From JACKII01 sp965222315 (lineage in GTDB: Bacteria > Pseudomonadota > Alphaproteobacteria > Bin95), in assembly GCA_965222315.1 (NCBI GenBank), contig OZ244951.1, positions 3,968,001 to 4,032,000 on the forward strand: 64,000 nucleotides of DNA. The letters are read 5' to 3'. Position numbers and translations under genes: made by a program. Shown piece by piece: positions 35,637-44,310 of the stretch (the first letter of the stretch is position 1; the number at the start of each line of letters is the position of its first letter). The notes beneath the pieces are model-generated. The model did no database searches. It was not told where the DNA came from and worked only from the letters and a program-made list of their open reading frames with translations.

Positions 35637-36149
35637 ATGACCGAAGCTTTCAAGACACGACGCACCCTCCTCCTGGGCTCTGCGGCCACGGCTGGGGCGG
35701 CGCTCCTGACGGGGGCGTCAGGCCTGCTCGTGCCAGCCCAGGCGAAGGGGCTGGCGCCAACACCGACCATGCGGGGCGGCGCAAATAACTACCGGCCCGG
35801 CGCCCCCATCGTGGAGCGGATCGGCGGCGGCGGGTTCTGGATGACGGGGACGGTGCGCCGCGCGGGCGACGGCGCGCCGCTCGAAGGCATACGCATCCAA
35901 ATCTGGGCGCACACGACCGAGGGATACGAGCGCGATGAACGGAGCCACGGCGCGACGCTGACCGATGCTGACGGCACGTTCCGCCTGGAGATGCCGCAGA
36001 TTGTCCCTGCCTTCGGCCAGCCGCACGGCCATCTGGCGTACGACCCGAAGTATGATGGCAAAGGCTTCGAGACCGTCTTCCTGCGCCCGGTCATGCCGAG
36101 TTCGAGCGACACCAGCCTCAGCGCTCACTTCGTACTGAAACCGGCCTGA
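35637..36149 (+). CDS. Tat-exported intradiol-dioxygenase-like protein
   Basis: The 170-residue protein has a twin-arginine signal (FKTRRTLLLGSAATAG, to about 37). The rest follows the protocatechuate-3,4-dioxygenase beta-sandwich pattern: TGTVRRAGDGAPLEGIRIQIW, EGYERDERSHGATLTDADGTFRLEMP, then QPHGHLAYDP, matching the His-x-His iron ligands. Of the two tyrosine ligands, the first (EGY) may be present, but the second, normally in a PGxYP segment before the His pair, appears replaced by VPAFGQ, and that loop is short. It may therefore bind iron differently or be a non-catalytic relative. Paired with the membrane gene five bases on. Confidence 0.75.
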   Translation: MTEAFKTRRTLLLGSAATAGAALLTGASGLLVPAQAKGLAPTPTMRGGANNYRPGAPIVERIGGGGFWMTGTVRRAGDGAPLEGIRIQIWAHTTEGYERDERSHGATLTDADGTFRLEMPQIVPAFGQPHGHLAYDPKYDGKGFETVFLRPVMPSSSDTSLSAHFVLKPA

Positions 36150-36154
36150 GCGCA

Positions 36155-36793
36155 GTGCCGCCAGCCCGCGCAATCCTGATTTGGGCGGGGCTCGCCGCAG
36201 CCGTCGCGATCCCAATCATCATTGCGGCAGGCAGCCCGCTGCTCGCTTGGCGCGACTCCATTTATATCGCGGCCGGCTTCGCGGGAGTGGTTGCGATGGC
36301 GCTGCTCCTGGTGCAGCCGCTGCTCGCCGGCGGCTGTCTGCCCGGCCTATCCGCCCGTCGCGGCCGGCGTTGGCACAAGTGGGTCGGAGCCGGCCTGGTC
36401 GGCGCCGTAGTCATTCACGTCGCCGCTCTCTGGGTGACCAGCCCGCCCGACGTCATTGACGTACTTCTCTTCCGCTCGCCCACGCCCTTCTCCATATGGG
36501 GCGTGATTGCCATGTGGGCAGTGTTCGCCGCGGCACTCTTGGCCGCTTTCCGCCGCCGCTTGCGCCTGCGGCTGTCGGTTTGGCGGCTGCTTCACACGAG
36601 CCTCGCCGCCATCATCGTAGGCACCGGCGTGGTTCATGCGATGCTGATCGAAGGCACGATGGGGATGGTTTCGAAGGCCGCGCTTTGCGCACTGGTCCTG
36701 GCGGCGGCGGCAAAGGCTATCGCCGATGCACAGCCGTGGAAGGCGCTGACGGCACGCAGAAGCGCAAAGGCGCCTCCGCGCACATCTTCGTAA
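36155..36793 (+). CDS. Ferric-reductase-like/cytochrome b-type membrane protein
   Basis: The 212-residue protein starts at GTG, five bases after the dioxygenase-like stop. Five or six transmembrane helices are visible (about 5-25, 35-58, 75-95, 110-130, 142-165, 170-188). Candidate haem histidines are in RRWHKWVGAG, VIHVAALW, LLHTSLAAI and VVHAML, i.e. paired His on two helices as in the ferric reductase-like transmembrane family. It could deliver electrons across the membrane to the exported partner. No flavin domain is fused, so a separate reductase would be needed. Confidence 0.78.
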   Translation: MPPARAILIWAGLAAAVAIPIIIAAGSPLLAWRDSIYIAAGFAGVVAMALLLVQPLLAGGCLPGLSARRGRRWHKWVGAGLVGAVVIHVAALWVTSPPDVIDVLLFRSPTPFSIWGVIAMWAVFAAALLAAFRRRLRLRLSVWRLLHTSLAAIIVGTGVVHAMLIEGTMGMVSKAALCALVLAAAAKAIADAQPWKALTARRSAKAPPRTSS

Positions 36794-36804
36794 CGACCAT
36801 CGGT

Positions 36805-36826
36805 ATAGGCGTGATCACGCGCCTAT
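36805..36826. terminator. Stem-loop between convergent genes
   Basis: ATAGGCG at 36805-36811 and CGCCTAT at 36820-36826 enclose an inner palindrome (GTGATCAC). It lies just after the membrane gene stop and before the converging amidohydrolase stop. No T run is visible on either side. Confidence 0.4.
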
Positions 36827-36866
36827 CGTGCCAGCTTCTTGTTACCGCCAATTGGTCAGTTCCCGG

Positions 36867-38972
36867 CTACTGAATTCTACTGTGATCTTCGATCACTGAC
36901 GCAGCGAGAATGTCCCCCAGCGTGCGCGCCACGCAGGCGCCCGAATGCGGCGCACGGGCAAGGACTGATGGCGGGATCATGCTCCGCAGACCGGCAGAAC
37001 CCTGCGCCTCGCGCGAAATCGCGAACATGCGGAGAAAATCCGCATACGGATCGTTGCCGTCGCCGCCGGGGCGATAGTTCAAACGCCCCTCACGCAAGGC
37101 TGCCTGATAGATCGTTTTGCCTTCCTTGATCGTCTCGGTGACGGTGATGCTGTCGAGTGTTTCGGGATCGATGGCGGTCGGATCATCCGACAGGATCACG
37201 AGATCGGCCAGCTTGCCCGGTTCGAGCGATCCCTTACGGTCCTCTTCAAAATGCTGGTAGGCGGGCCAGATCGTCATGGATTTGAGCGCCGTCAGCACAT
37301 CGACCCGTTGTGCCGGGCCGATGATGTCGTTCGAGCGTGAGCGGCGGGTGACAGTCGCATCGAGAATCCGCATGGAGTCGGGAAACGCGACGGGCGCGTC
37401 GTGGTGGCTGGAAAACATCATGCCGCGCTCGCGGACCCACCCGGTCGGCGAAATATTTTCGGCGTTGACAGGGCCGACCGTCCGGTCGCGGTGCCAGTCG
37501 CCCCAATAGAAAGTGTGCATGGGAAACAGCGACGGAAAGACGTCCAGGCGGTCATAGGTGTCCACCTGATCCTTTCGCAGGAATTGCCCATGAATTAGAA
37601 CCGGCCTGCGATCGGCACGTCCGTGAGCCTCGGTCGCGGTCTTGATCGCAGCGATCAGCACGTCGGACGCACCCTCCCCATTGGCATGGGTCAGGATCTG
37701 CACACCATTGGCAAAGGCCCAATCGATAGCGTCGAACACCTGATCGCCGGTCGCGGAGGCGTAACCCGCATAATCCGCACGGAATCCTTCCGGCGGATTG
37801 TAGTAGGGACGGTCACGCAGGGCAGTAAAGCCCTGGGGTGAGCCGTCGATGGTCAGTTTTGCCCCGCCGACGCGGAAACGGTCTGTGTAGTCTTGGGACA
37901 CATTCTCCAGGATGAAGTCCCGGTCCACCAGCACATCGGGATAGGTCACCACATCGATATCAAGACCTTCCTCGGTTGCTACCGCCTGCATCAGTTTGGC
38001 GACGGGGGGAATGGAACGCCCCTCTTGCGCGGTCGTGTAGCCGAAGCTTGCGTACAATTCCGTACCCGCCCGGAAAATCGCGCGGTTTGCCTGTTCGTCC
38101 AGCCCACCGAGCAACGCGCCAATCACCGCGTTGGCGGCGTTCTCTTCCAGGACGCCGTTCGGTTCGGTGCTACCGTCGCGCCGCCGGATCACGCCGCCCA
38201 CCGGATCCGGCGTCTCTGCGGTGATGCTCGCGCGTTCCAGCGCCTTCGAGTTCGCAACGCCCAGATGACCGGACTGGTGAATGACATAGACCGGGATCTC
38301 GGTGGAGACAGCGTCGAGCTCGTCGCGGGTCGGGTGGCGCTGCTCGGCCAACTGGGCATCGTCGTAGCCGAACCCCAGGATCAGACCAGCGCCGGCGACT
38401 CGCTCAGGATGCGCTTCCGCAAAGTCACGCAGCACCTGTTGCAGCGCAGGGATATCGTTAACCGAACCATCCGGGGCCGCCAACAGGTTGGCCGACAATG
38501 CCTGAATCCCCGTCATGAACACATGGCCATGGGCATCGACAAATCCGGGGATCATCGCGCGGCCTGCCAAGTCAATCACAACGGTTTCGGCACCCTTGAG
38601 CGCCAGAACCTCGTCCGCCGCCCCGACCGCCAGGATTACACCGTCATTTTCGGCAAGAGCCTCCGCCCGCATCGCGCCATCGACCATTGTAAGGATCGGT
38701 CCGCCCATCCAGATACGGTCCGCCAGAACCGTCGCCGCGCTCCCTTGAGGGACCGCTGCGTGCTGCTCGCGAAAATACGCCCAGGCATCAACCACACGGC
38801 CGCCAGGAAGCGTGCACGTGCCACGCTGTCCGCCTGCGCTATCAATGATGGAATAAGTACTGCCCAGTTCGACACAAAAGGTGGCCGCAGGGTTCGGAGT
38901 TTCTGGTTCAGCGGCCAAGCTTGCAATCGACATCAAACTGATACCGGCTACGACAGACACAAAATGAAACAT
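36867..38972 (-). CDS. Secreted amidohydrolase (YtcJ-like) with N-terminal DUF333 domain
   Basis: The 701-residue protein has a Sec signal peptide (VSVVAGISLMSIASLAAEP). Residues about 27-70 are a DUF333-type module: NPAATFCVELGSTYSI ... GQRGTC-LPGGRVVDAWAYFRE, with the paired cysteines Cys33 and Cys53. From about 82 an amidohydrolase family 3 barrel follows, with DAHGHVF (metal HxH), GFGYDD, HQSGHLGVAN, LTHANGEGA, IHGQ and SSHHDAPVAFPDS, the metal-dependent hydrolase set. DUF333 is normally a stand-alone periplasmic or lipoprotein domain, so the fusion is unusual. An extra C-terminal tail of about 60 residues carries SGACVARTLGDILAA. Substrate unknown. Confidence 0.88.
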   Translation of the reverse strand: MFHFVSVVAGISLMSIASLAAEPETPNPAATFCVELGSTYSIIDSAGGQRGTCTLPGGRVVDAWAYFREQHAAVPQGSAATVLADRIWMGGPILTMVDGAMRAEALAENDGVILAVGAADEVLALKGAETVVIDLAGRAMIPGFVDAHGHVFMTGIQALSANLLAAPDGSVNDIPALQQVLRDFAEAHPERVAGAGLILGFGYDDAQLAEQRHPTRDELDAVSTEIPVYVIHQSGHLGVANSKALERASITAETPDPVGGVIRRRDGSTEPNGVLEENAANAVIGALLGGLDEQANRAIFRAGTELYASFGYTTAQEGRSIPPVAKLMQAVATEEGLDIDVVTYPDVLVDRDFILENVSQDYTDRFRVGGAKLTIDGSPQGFTALRDRPYYNPPEGFRADYAGYASATGDQVFDAIDWAFANGVQILTHANGEGASDVLIAAIKTATEAHGRADRRPVLIHGQFLRKDQVDTYDRLDVFPSLFPMHTFYWGDWHRDRTVGPVNAENISPTGWVRERGMMFSSHHDAPVAFPDSMRILDATVTRRSRSNDIIGPAQRVDVLTALKSMTIWPAYQHFEEDRKGSLEPGKLADLVILSDDPTAIDPETLDSITVTETIKEGKTIYQAALREGRLNYRPGGDGNDPYADFLRMFAISREAQGSAGLRSMIPPSVLARAPHSGACVARTLGDILAASVIEDHSRIQ

Positions 38973-39011
38973 GCGAACTAGCCTCCTGATTGGGTTTCCG
39001 GGGCCAGAATG

Positions 39012-39043
39012 AAAAAACGCCGCTCCCAGCCGGGAAGCGGCGC
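39012..39043 (-). terminator. Rho-independent terminator of folE
   Basis: On the minus strand a GC-rich stem (CGCCGCTTCCC / GGGAGCGGCG with one bulged base, loop GGCT) is followed by six Us (A run at 39012-39017 on the plus strand). It starts about 30 bases after the folE stop, which is the ideal position. Confidence 0.85.
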
Positions 39044-39070
39044 TTTCCTGTAAACGTTCTCCGCCGGAAA

Positions 39071-39667
39071 TTACTTCCCGATCAAGCCTAAAAACTCCCG
39101 GCGCATGGCGGGGTCTTCCTTGAAGACGCCGCGCATGGTCGTGGTGACGGTGTCAGCGCCCGGCTTATGCACGCCGCGGGTGGTCATGCACATGTGAGCG
39201 GCCTCCACCAGCACGGCGACACCTTTCGGCTGAAGGACGTTATTGATCGTGTCCGCGATCTGCGCCGTCAGGGTTTCCTGCACCTGCATTCGCTTGGCGA
39301 ACACGTCAACGACGCGCGCCAGCTTGGAGATGCCGACGACACGGCGGTCCGGCAAGTAGGCCACATGCGCCTTGCCGATAATGGGCACGATGTGGTGCTC
39401 GCAGTGGGACTCAAGGCGGATGTCGCGGATCATGACGATCTCGTCATACCCGTCGACTTCCTCGAAGGTGCGGCCCAGGATATCGGCCGGGTCTTCCTTG
39501 TAACCGACGAAGAAATCTTCCCAGGCGCGTACGACGCGGCCAGGGGTGTCGATCAGCCCTTCCCGGTCGGCATCTTCGCCGATGAAAGAGATCAACGTGC
39601 GCACGGCTGCTTCAGCCTCTTTGCGGCTTGGATTCTTCGGATCAGCGCTGGTGCGATTGTCAGACAT
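39071..39667 (-). CDS. folE: GTP cyclohydrolase I
   Basis: Converts GTP to 7,8-dihydroneopterin triphosphate, the first step of folate and pterin synthesis. The 198-residue protein has the zinc ligands in ESHCEHHIVPI (Cys, His) and AAHMCMTTRGV (Cys), plus LSKLARVVDVFAKRMQVQE and the substrate segment KAHVAYLPDRRVVGIS. Two starts have plausible ribosome sites, at 39721 and 39667. The 18 extra codons of the longer form are AT-rich and unlike the gene's usage, so 39667 (GAGGA, seven bases) was chosen. Confidence 0.96.
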   Translation of the reverse strand: MSDNRTSADPKNPSRKEAEAAVRTLISFIGEDADREGLIDTPGRVVRAWEDFFVGYKEDPADILGRTFEEVDGYDEIVMIRDIRLESHCEHHIVPIIGKAHVAYLPDRRVVGISKLARVVDVFAKRMQVQETLTAQIADTINNVLQPKGVAVLVEAAHMCMTTRGVHKPGADTVTTTMRGVFKEDPAMRREFLGLIGK

Positions 39668-39859
39668 AGACGGTTCCTCAACTATGGCGTCGATGTCACC
39701 CGAATTCGAAACTTTGTCCATCAAAACTCTCCGCGTTGCGTAGCGACACACAAAATGTCCGCCGTAGCAAAACGCTTACGGGTGCGGTTGGTTGTCGGAT
39801 CACTCGCAACGCGAGCTTCAAGGTGCGATGGCGACCGATGACGCTAACCTGCGTCGGCC

Positions 39860-41362
39860 TTAGGCCGGTTTCGTCCGCTTCGCGACCTTGAACATAAGGA
39901 TCAAAGGCACACTTGCCAAACACGCAATCGTGTAGAGGGCAAAGGCATTCAGATACCCAATCATACTTGCCTGCCGCATGATTTCACCGGCAAAGCCTGC
40001 AAGACCGCCCAATGTATCGATGCTCATGCCCGCGGCGTCAATGTTTTCGTTGTAGGGCGAGGCATGTTCGGTCATGCGGGAATAGTTCTCACCCTGGGAG
40101 CGGATGACCGTGGCAACGGACAGAGAAATAAAAATGCTCGACCCCAAATTCCGCAATAAGTGAAAGATTGCCGAGGACTCAGCCAGATGGGCTGGGTTGA
40201 TCGTCGAGAAGGACGCCACCGTCAGCGGCACCCAGAACAGTCCGACAGATAGCCCCTGGAGTGCGCCGACCAGCGCCACCGTCTCGAAGGCCACATTATG
40301 GTCGAAAGTCATCATCAGCAGGCCGCTCATCGCCTGGATGCCCATACCGATGCACATACCTACCCGCGGGTCGATCTTGGCGACGAACATGGCGGAGAAA
40401 AATCCCACCAATGCCCCCACGCCGCGCGCAGCCAGCAACTCCCCGATGATGGAGTTGGGATAGCCCATCAGCCCTTGCAGCATGGGTGGAAACAGCACCA
40501 TGGGCGTAAAGTTCAACATCCCATAGATGAGCACGGTCATGGAGCCGAGCGCATAGTTGCGGTCGAGCATCAGGCCCAGGTTCAGAAACGGCTTCTTGGC
40601 CGTCAGCGAGTGCGCCAGGAAAATATAGAAAGCCAACGCCCCGATCGCAGCTTCCAGCACGATCTCCAGACTGTCGAACCAGTCGAGCCTTTGGCCGCGG
40701 TCCAGCATCAATTGCACGCAGCCGATAGCAATCGCCAGGGCCAAGAACCCTGTCCAATCGAGTTTGACTCCGTGCTGCCGGCCCTTGTCGGACAGAAGGA
40801 AATAGAGGCCCGCAGTCGCCGCTATGCCGACCGGCACGATCATGTAGAAGGCCCAGCGCCAGTTGTAGATGTCGGCCAGGTAACCGCCGACCACTGGCCC
40901 CAGCACAGGGCCGATCACCACGCCCATCCCAAAGATGGAGGTGGCCTTGCCATGGTGTTCCTTGGGGTAGGTATCCAGGATGGTCGCCTGCGCCAGCGGG
41001 ATCAGCGGCGCGCCCAACGCCCCTTGAAGCACCCGGTAGATCACCAAGGTCTCCAGCGACTGAGCCATCCCGCAGAGCAGCGTCATCAGCGTGAAGCCGG
41101 CCTGGCAATAGATCATGACGTTCCGCCGCCCGAACCGGGCCGTCAGCCAGCCTGTCGTCGGCGTCGCGATGGCGGTCGCCAGAATGTTGAAGGTCATTAC
41201 CCAGGCAATCTGATCCTGGGTCGCAGACAGCGAGCCCTGCATCTGTGGCAAGATGACGGAGACCACCAGCACCGTCGTGCCATAAAGCGTGGTCGCCATG
41301 GTGACCATGCCGAGAACGAGCGCCCGCTTAAACGGAGTGTTGGCGTCGATGCCGCGTGCCAT
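39860..41362 (-). CDS. DHA2-family (EmrB-like) multidrug MFS exporter
   Basis: The 500-residue protein has 14 predicted transmembrane helices. The DHA2 signatures are TTVLVVSVILPQMQGSLSATQDQIAWVMT (motif D1), GWLTARFGRRNVMI (motif A), YRVLQGALGAPLIPLAQA (motif B) and GPVLGPVVGGYLADIYNWRWAFYM (motif C). It exports drugs in exchange for protons. EmrA, the periplasmic adaptor usually next door, is absent, so it may work alone or with an unlinked partner. It ends a run of genes on the minus strand, 23 bases after the SDR gene. Confidence 0.92.
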   Translation of the reverse strand: MARGIDANTPFKRALVLGMVTMATTLYGTTVLVVSVILPQMQGSLSATQDQIAWVMTFNILATAIATPTTGWLTARFGRRNVMIYCQAGFTLMTLLCGMAQSLETLVIYRVLQGALGAPLIPLAQATILDTYPKEHHGKATSIFGMGVVIGPVLGPVVGGYLADIYNWRWAFYMIVPVGIAATAGLYFLLSDKGRQHGVKLDWTGFLALAIAIGCVQLMLDRGQRLDWFDSLEIVLEAAIGALAFYIFLAHSLTAKKPFLNLGLMLDRNYALGSMTVLIYGMLNFTPMVLFPPMLQGLMGYPNSIIGELLAARGVGALVGFFSAMFVAKIDPRVGMCIGMGIQAMSGLLMMTFDHNVAFETVALVGALQGLSVGLFWVPLTVASFSTINPAHLAESSAIFHLLRNLGSSIFISLSVATVIRSQGENYSRMTEHASPYNENIDAAGMSIDTLGGLAGFAGEIMRQASMIGYLNAFALYTIACLASVPLILMFKVAKRTKPA

Positions 41363-41385
41363 GGATCCCGGCTTTGCTCCGCGCC

Positions 41386-42120
41386 CTAGCCGTAGGCGCG
41401 GGCGACCTGACCGTGCAGGGTGCAGCCGGCCTCGGCAAGGTTGACGAACACCGGGGCGACCTCTTCCGGCGGCCGCAGGGTCTGGGGATCTTCACCCGGA
41501 AATGCCTGCTCGCGCATAGCCGTCCGTATCGCGCCTGGGTCGAGCAGGTTTGCCCGGATATTCGTCTGCTTGGTCTCGTTGGCGTAGCTGGCGATCAACG
41601 TCTCCAGCGCCGCCTTGCTGGCGGCATAGGCTCCCCAGTACGCAAACGCGCCTGCCGCAGCGCCACTGGTCACCATTATGACCCGCCCCGCATCGGACAG
41701 GCGCAGGCCCTGGTCGAAGGCACGGATCAACCGCCAGTTCGCCGTCACGTTGACGTCGAACGTCGCCTGCCAGTCCTTGGGGCTCAGGTGCCCGACCGGC
41801 GTCAGGTTCGGCAGTTGCGCGGCATTGCCCACCAGAATGTCCAGCTTGCCGAAACGCTTGGCTACGGCGGCCGCCATGCGGTCGATCTCGTCGAACTGGG
41901 TAAGGTCGAGCGGCACCAGCGTAGCCTGACCGCCAACGGCCCGCACGCGGTCGTCGGTTTCCTCAAGCCCCCCCTGAGTGCGCGCGACGAGGATCACATG
42001 GGCCCCTTCCGCTGCGAACCGCTCCGCCACCGCTGCACCCAATCCGCGTGAGGCACCGGTAATCAGCGCTATCCTGCCGGCAAGGCGGCCCCCGGCCTTG
42101 CCATTATCATTGTCCGTCAT
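41386..42120 (-). CDS. Short-chain dehydrogenase/reductase
   Basis: The 244-residue Rossmann protein has ALITGASRGLGAAVAERFA (TGxxxGxG), DILVGNAAQ (NNAG-like but VGNAA) and the catalytic Ser-Tyr-Lys (VTSGAAAGAFAYWGAYAASKAAL, YxxxK). The LDPGAIRTAM segment is the usual C-terminal motif. The NAG triad variant is mild. It overlaps the purF stop by four bases (ATGA). In alphaproteobacteria an SDR commonly follows purF. Substrate not determinable. Confidence 0.93.
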   Translation of the reverse strand: MTDNDNGKAGGRLAGRIALITGASRGLGAAVAERFAAEGAHVILVARTQGGLEETDDRVRAVGGQATLVPLDLTQFDEIDRMAAAVAKRFGKLDILVGNAAQLPNLTPVGHLSPKDWQATFDVNVTANWRLIRAFDQGLRLSDAGRVIMVTSGAAAGAFAYWGAYAASKAALETLIASYANETKQTNIRANLLDPGAIRTAMREQAFPGEDPQTLRPPEEVAPVFVNLAEAGCTLHGQVARAYG

Positions 42121-43613
42121 TTGGCCTCTTGCAACTGCGGCTGGCGTTCCTTTTTCCCCGCCCCTTTCGATTCCTGGTCGGAGCGGCGGGTCGGGTATTC
42201 ACCGGTGAAGCACGCGTCGCAGAACACCGGCGCGCCCGGATCGCGCCCAGCCTCACCCATGGCGCGGTAGAGGCCGTCGATAGAAATAAAGGCCAGACTG
42301 TCCACCCCGATCTCGGCCGCCATTTCGTCCAGCGACATGTTCGCGGCCATCAGGTCTTTCTTTTCCGGCGTATCAATACCGTAATAGCATGGATTGGCGG
42401 TCGGCGGACTGGACACGCGCATGTGGATTTCCGCAGCGCCGGCGGCCCGCATCATCTCCACGATCTTGCGGCTGGTAGTCCCGCGCACGATGCTGTCGTC
42501 CACCAGCACAATCCGCTTGCCCTCGATCATGGCCCGGTTGGGATTGTGCTTCAGCTTTACCCCCAGATTGCGGATGTGCGAGGTCGGCTCGATAAAGGTG
42601 CGCCCGACATAATGATTACGGATGATGCCATATTCGAACGGCACGCCCGCCGCCGCCGCATAGCCAATGGCTGACGGCACACCGGAATCCGGCACAGGCA
42701 CCACCACATCCGCACCGCCCGCAGGGTGCGATTCCCGCGCAAGTTCAGCACCAATGCGTTGGCGCGCTGCATAGACGCTACGCCCTTCCACAACGCTGTC
42801 CGGACGGGCGAAGTAGATGTATTCGAAAATACAGAAACGGCTTTGGTATTTCGGGAAGGGGAAATGCGACTGCACCCCTGTATGGTCGATCACGATCACC
42901 TCGCCAGGCTCCACGTCCCGGACGAATTCGGCCCCGATAATATCGAAGGCGCAAGATTCAGACGCCAGGATATGCGCGTTGCCGAGTTTCCCGAGCACCA
43001 GCGGGCGGATGCCAAGCGCATCCCGGACGCCGATCAGCTTTTTCTGGGACAGCGCCACGAGGCTGAACGCCCCCTCGATCTGGTGCAGAGCGTCGAACAG
43101 CCGGTCGATCAGTGATTCCCGTACGCTGCGGGCAATCAAATGAATGATGACTTCCGTATCCGTCGTCGACTGAAACAACGATCCCGCGCCGACCAGCCGG
43201 TCATGCAGCTTGTGCGCATTGGTGAGATTGCCGTTGTGAGCAACCGCGAAACCACCGAAGGCGAACTCCGCAAACAGCGGCTGGATGTTGTGAACCGCTC
43301 CCTCACCGGTGGTGGCGTAGCGGTTGTGGCCGATGGCGGCATGGCCCTTTAGGCGGTCAAGCACCCCCTCGTTGTTGAGGATTTCGCCTACCTCGCCAAC
43401 GCCCCGTTGGGAGTGAAACCGCCCGCCGTCGAAGCTGACAATACCCGTCGCTTCCTGACCCCGGTGCTGCATGGCGTGCAGGCCGAGCATGGTGTGGGTC
43501 GCAGCATCTGAACTTCCGGGCGGGCTGTAAATACCGAAAACCGCGCACTCCTCGTGCGGGCCTTCGTCTTCCACCAGAGCGCTTACCGGGCTATCAGCGT
43601 TCGGCTTTGCCAT
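42117..43613 (-). CDS. purF: Amidophosphoribosyltransferase
   Basis: First committed step of purine synthesis, PRPP plus glutamine to phosphoribosylamine. The 498-residue protein has the Ntn nucleophile cysteine in HEECAVFGIYSPPG, exposed after removal of about 22 N-terminal residues, then MQHRGQEATGI, RYATTGEG, NGNLTNA and the PRPP loop IVLVDDSIVRGTTSRKIVEMM. The ATG at 43613 has a perfect AAGGAGG six bases before it; a longer upstream frame is not conserved. Its start lies 20 bases inside the 3' end of cvpA. Confidence 0.97.
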   Translation of the reverse strand: MAKPNADSPVSALVEDEGPHEECAVFGIYSPPGSSDAATHTMLGLHAMQHRGQEATGIVSFDGGRFHSQRGVGEVGEILNNEGVLDRLKGHAAIGHNRYATTGEGAVHNIQPLFAEFAFGGFAVAHNGNLTNAHKLHDRLVGAGSLFQSTTDTEVIIHLIARSVRESLIDRLFDALHQIEGAFSLVALSQKKLIGVRDALGIRPLVLGKLGNAHILASESCAFDIIGAEFVRDVEPGEVIVIDHTGVQSHFPFPKYQSRFCIFEYIYFARPDSVVEGRSVYAARQRIGAELARESHPAGGADVVVPVPDSGVPSAIGYAAAAGVPFEYGIIRNHYVGRTFIEPTSHIRNLGVKLKHNPNRAMIEGKRIVLVDDSIVRGTTSRKIVEMMRAAGAAEIHMRVSSPPTANPCYYGIDTPEKKDLMAANMSLDEMAAEIGVDSLAFISIDGLYRAMGEAGRDPGAPVFCDACFTGEYPTRRSDQESKGAGKKERQPQLQEAK

Positions 43614-44304
43614 TGTCAGCCTCCTTGGCGGCACGGATGAGAGATTCGAAACCGTCACGGTCTTCCTTACTATAGCCACTGTCACCAGCGCCATCTTTGG
43701 ATTCGGGAACAGAGGGCGCAGGCTGGTTAAAGCCTTTGCGCAACCGCTCCATTTCCGCCGCCTGGCGGTCCAGCGCGCGCAGCCTTGCCGCCTCCCGCTC
43801 GCTGTCGGCGGTCAGGCTGCTCGGCAGTACTTCCGCGAGCTTCCGGGCGCCTTCCTGAAGCATCGGCGTAACCTTGGCCTGGGTCAGCCAGGCTGGCTGC
43901 TCGTCTTCCGGCACGAACCACGTAAACGCCGTGTAAGCCACGACTACCAACAGTCCTCCGCGGAAAAGCCCGAACAGGAACCCGGCCGAACGGTCCACCA
44001 TATTGTGCTCCGAACTGGCCACCGCTTCGGCTATCGCACCGCCGACCATCCGCAGGACAAAGAACGAGCCTATGAACAATCCACCACCGGCGGCCAAATC
44101 GGCCGCGAACTGAGTCTGGATGTGCTCGCGGGCGAATTGGCTTGCCTGTGGATAAAAATAAAAGGTCACTGCCACGGCACCAATCCAGGTACCGAGCGAA
44201 AATGCCTCACGCACGAACCCGCGCGAATAGGCCATCCACGCCGACAGCAACACGACCGCGGCAGCGGCAATATCCAGAATGTAGAGGTCGTCGAGATTCG
44301 GCAT
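43594..44304 (-). CDS. cvpA: CvpA family membrane protein
   Basis: The 236-residue protein has four or so N-terminal transmembrane helices (LYILDIAAAAVVLLSAWMAYSRGFVREAFSL; WIGAVAVTFYFY; GGGLFIGSFFVLRMVGGAIAEAV; GLFRGGLLVVVAYTAFTWFV) and a soluble charged C-terminal tail. This is the CvpA layout (needed for colicin V production in E. coli and found beside purF widely). It overlaps purF by 20 bases, so translation is coupled. radA ends just upstream. Confidence 0.92.
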   Translation of the reverse strand: MPNLDDLYILDIAAAAVVLLSAWMAYSRGFVREAFSLGTWIGAVAVTFYFYPQASQFAREHIQTQFAADLAAGGGLFIGSFFVLRMVGGAIAEAVASSEHNMVDRSAGFLFGLFRGGLLVVVAYTAFTWFVPEDEQPAWLTQAKVTPMLQEGARKLAEVLPSSLTADSEREAARLRALDRQAAEMERLRKGFNQPAPSVPESKDGAGDSGYSKEDRDGFESLIRAAKEADNGKAER

Positions 44305-44310
44305 CGGGTC

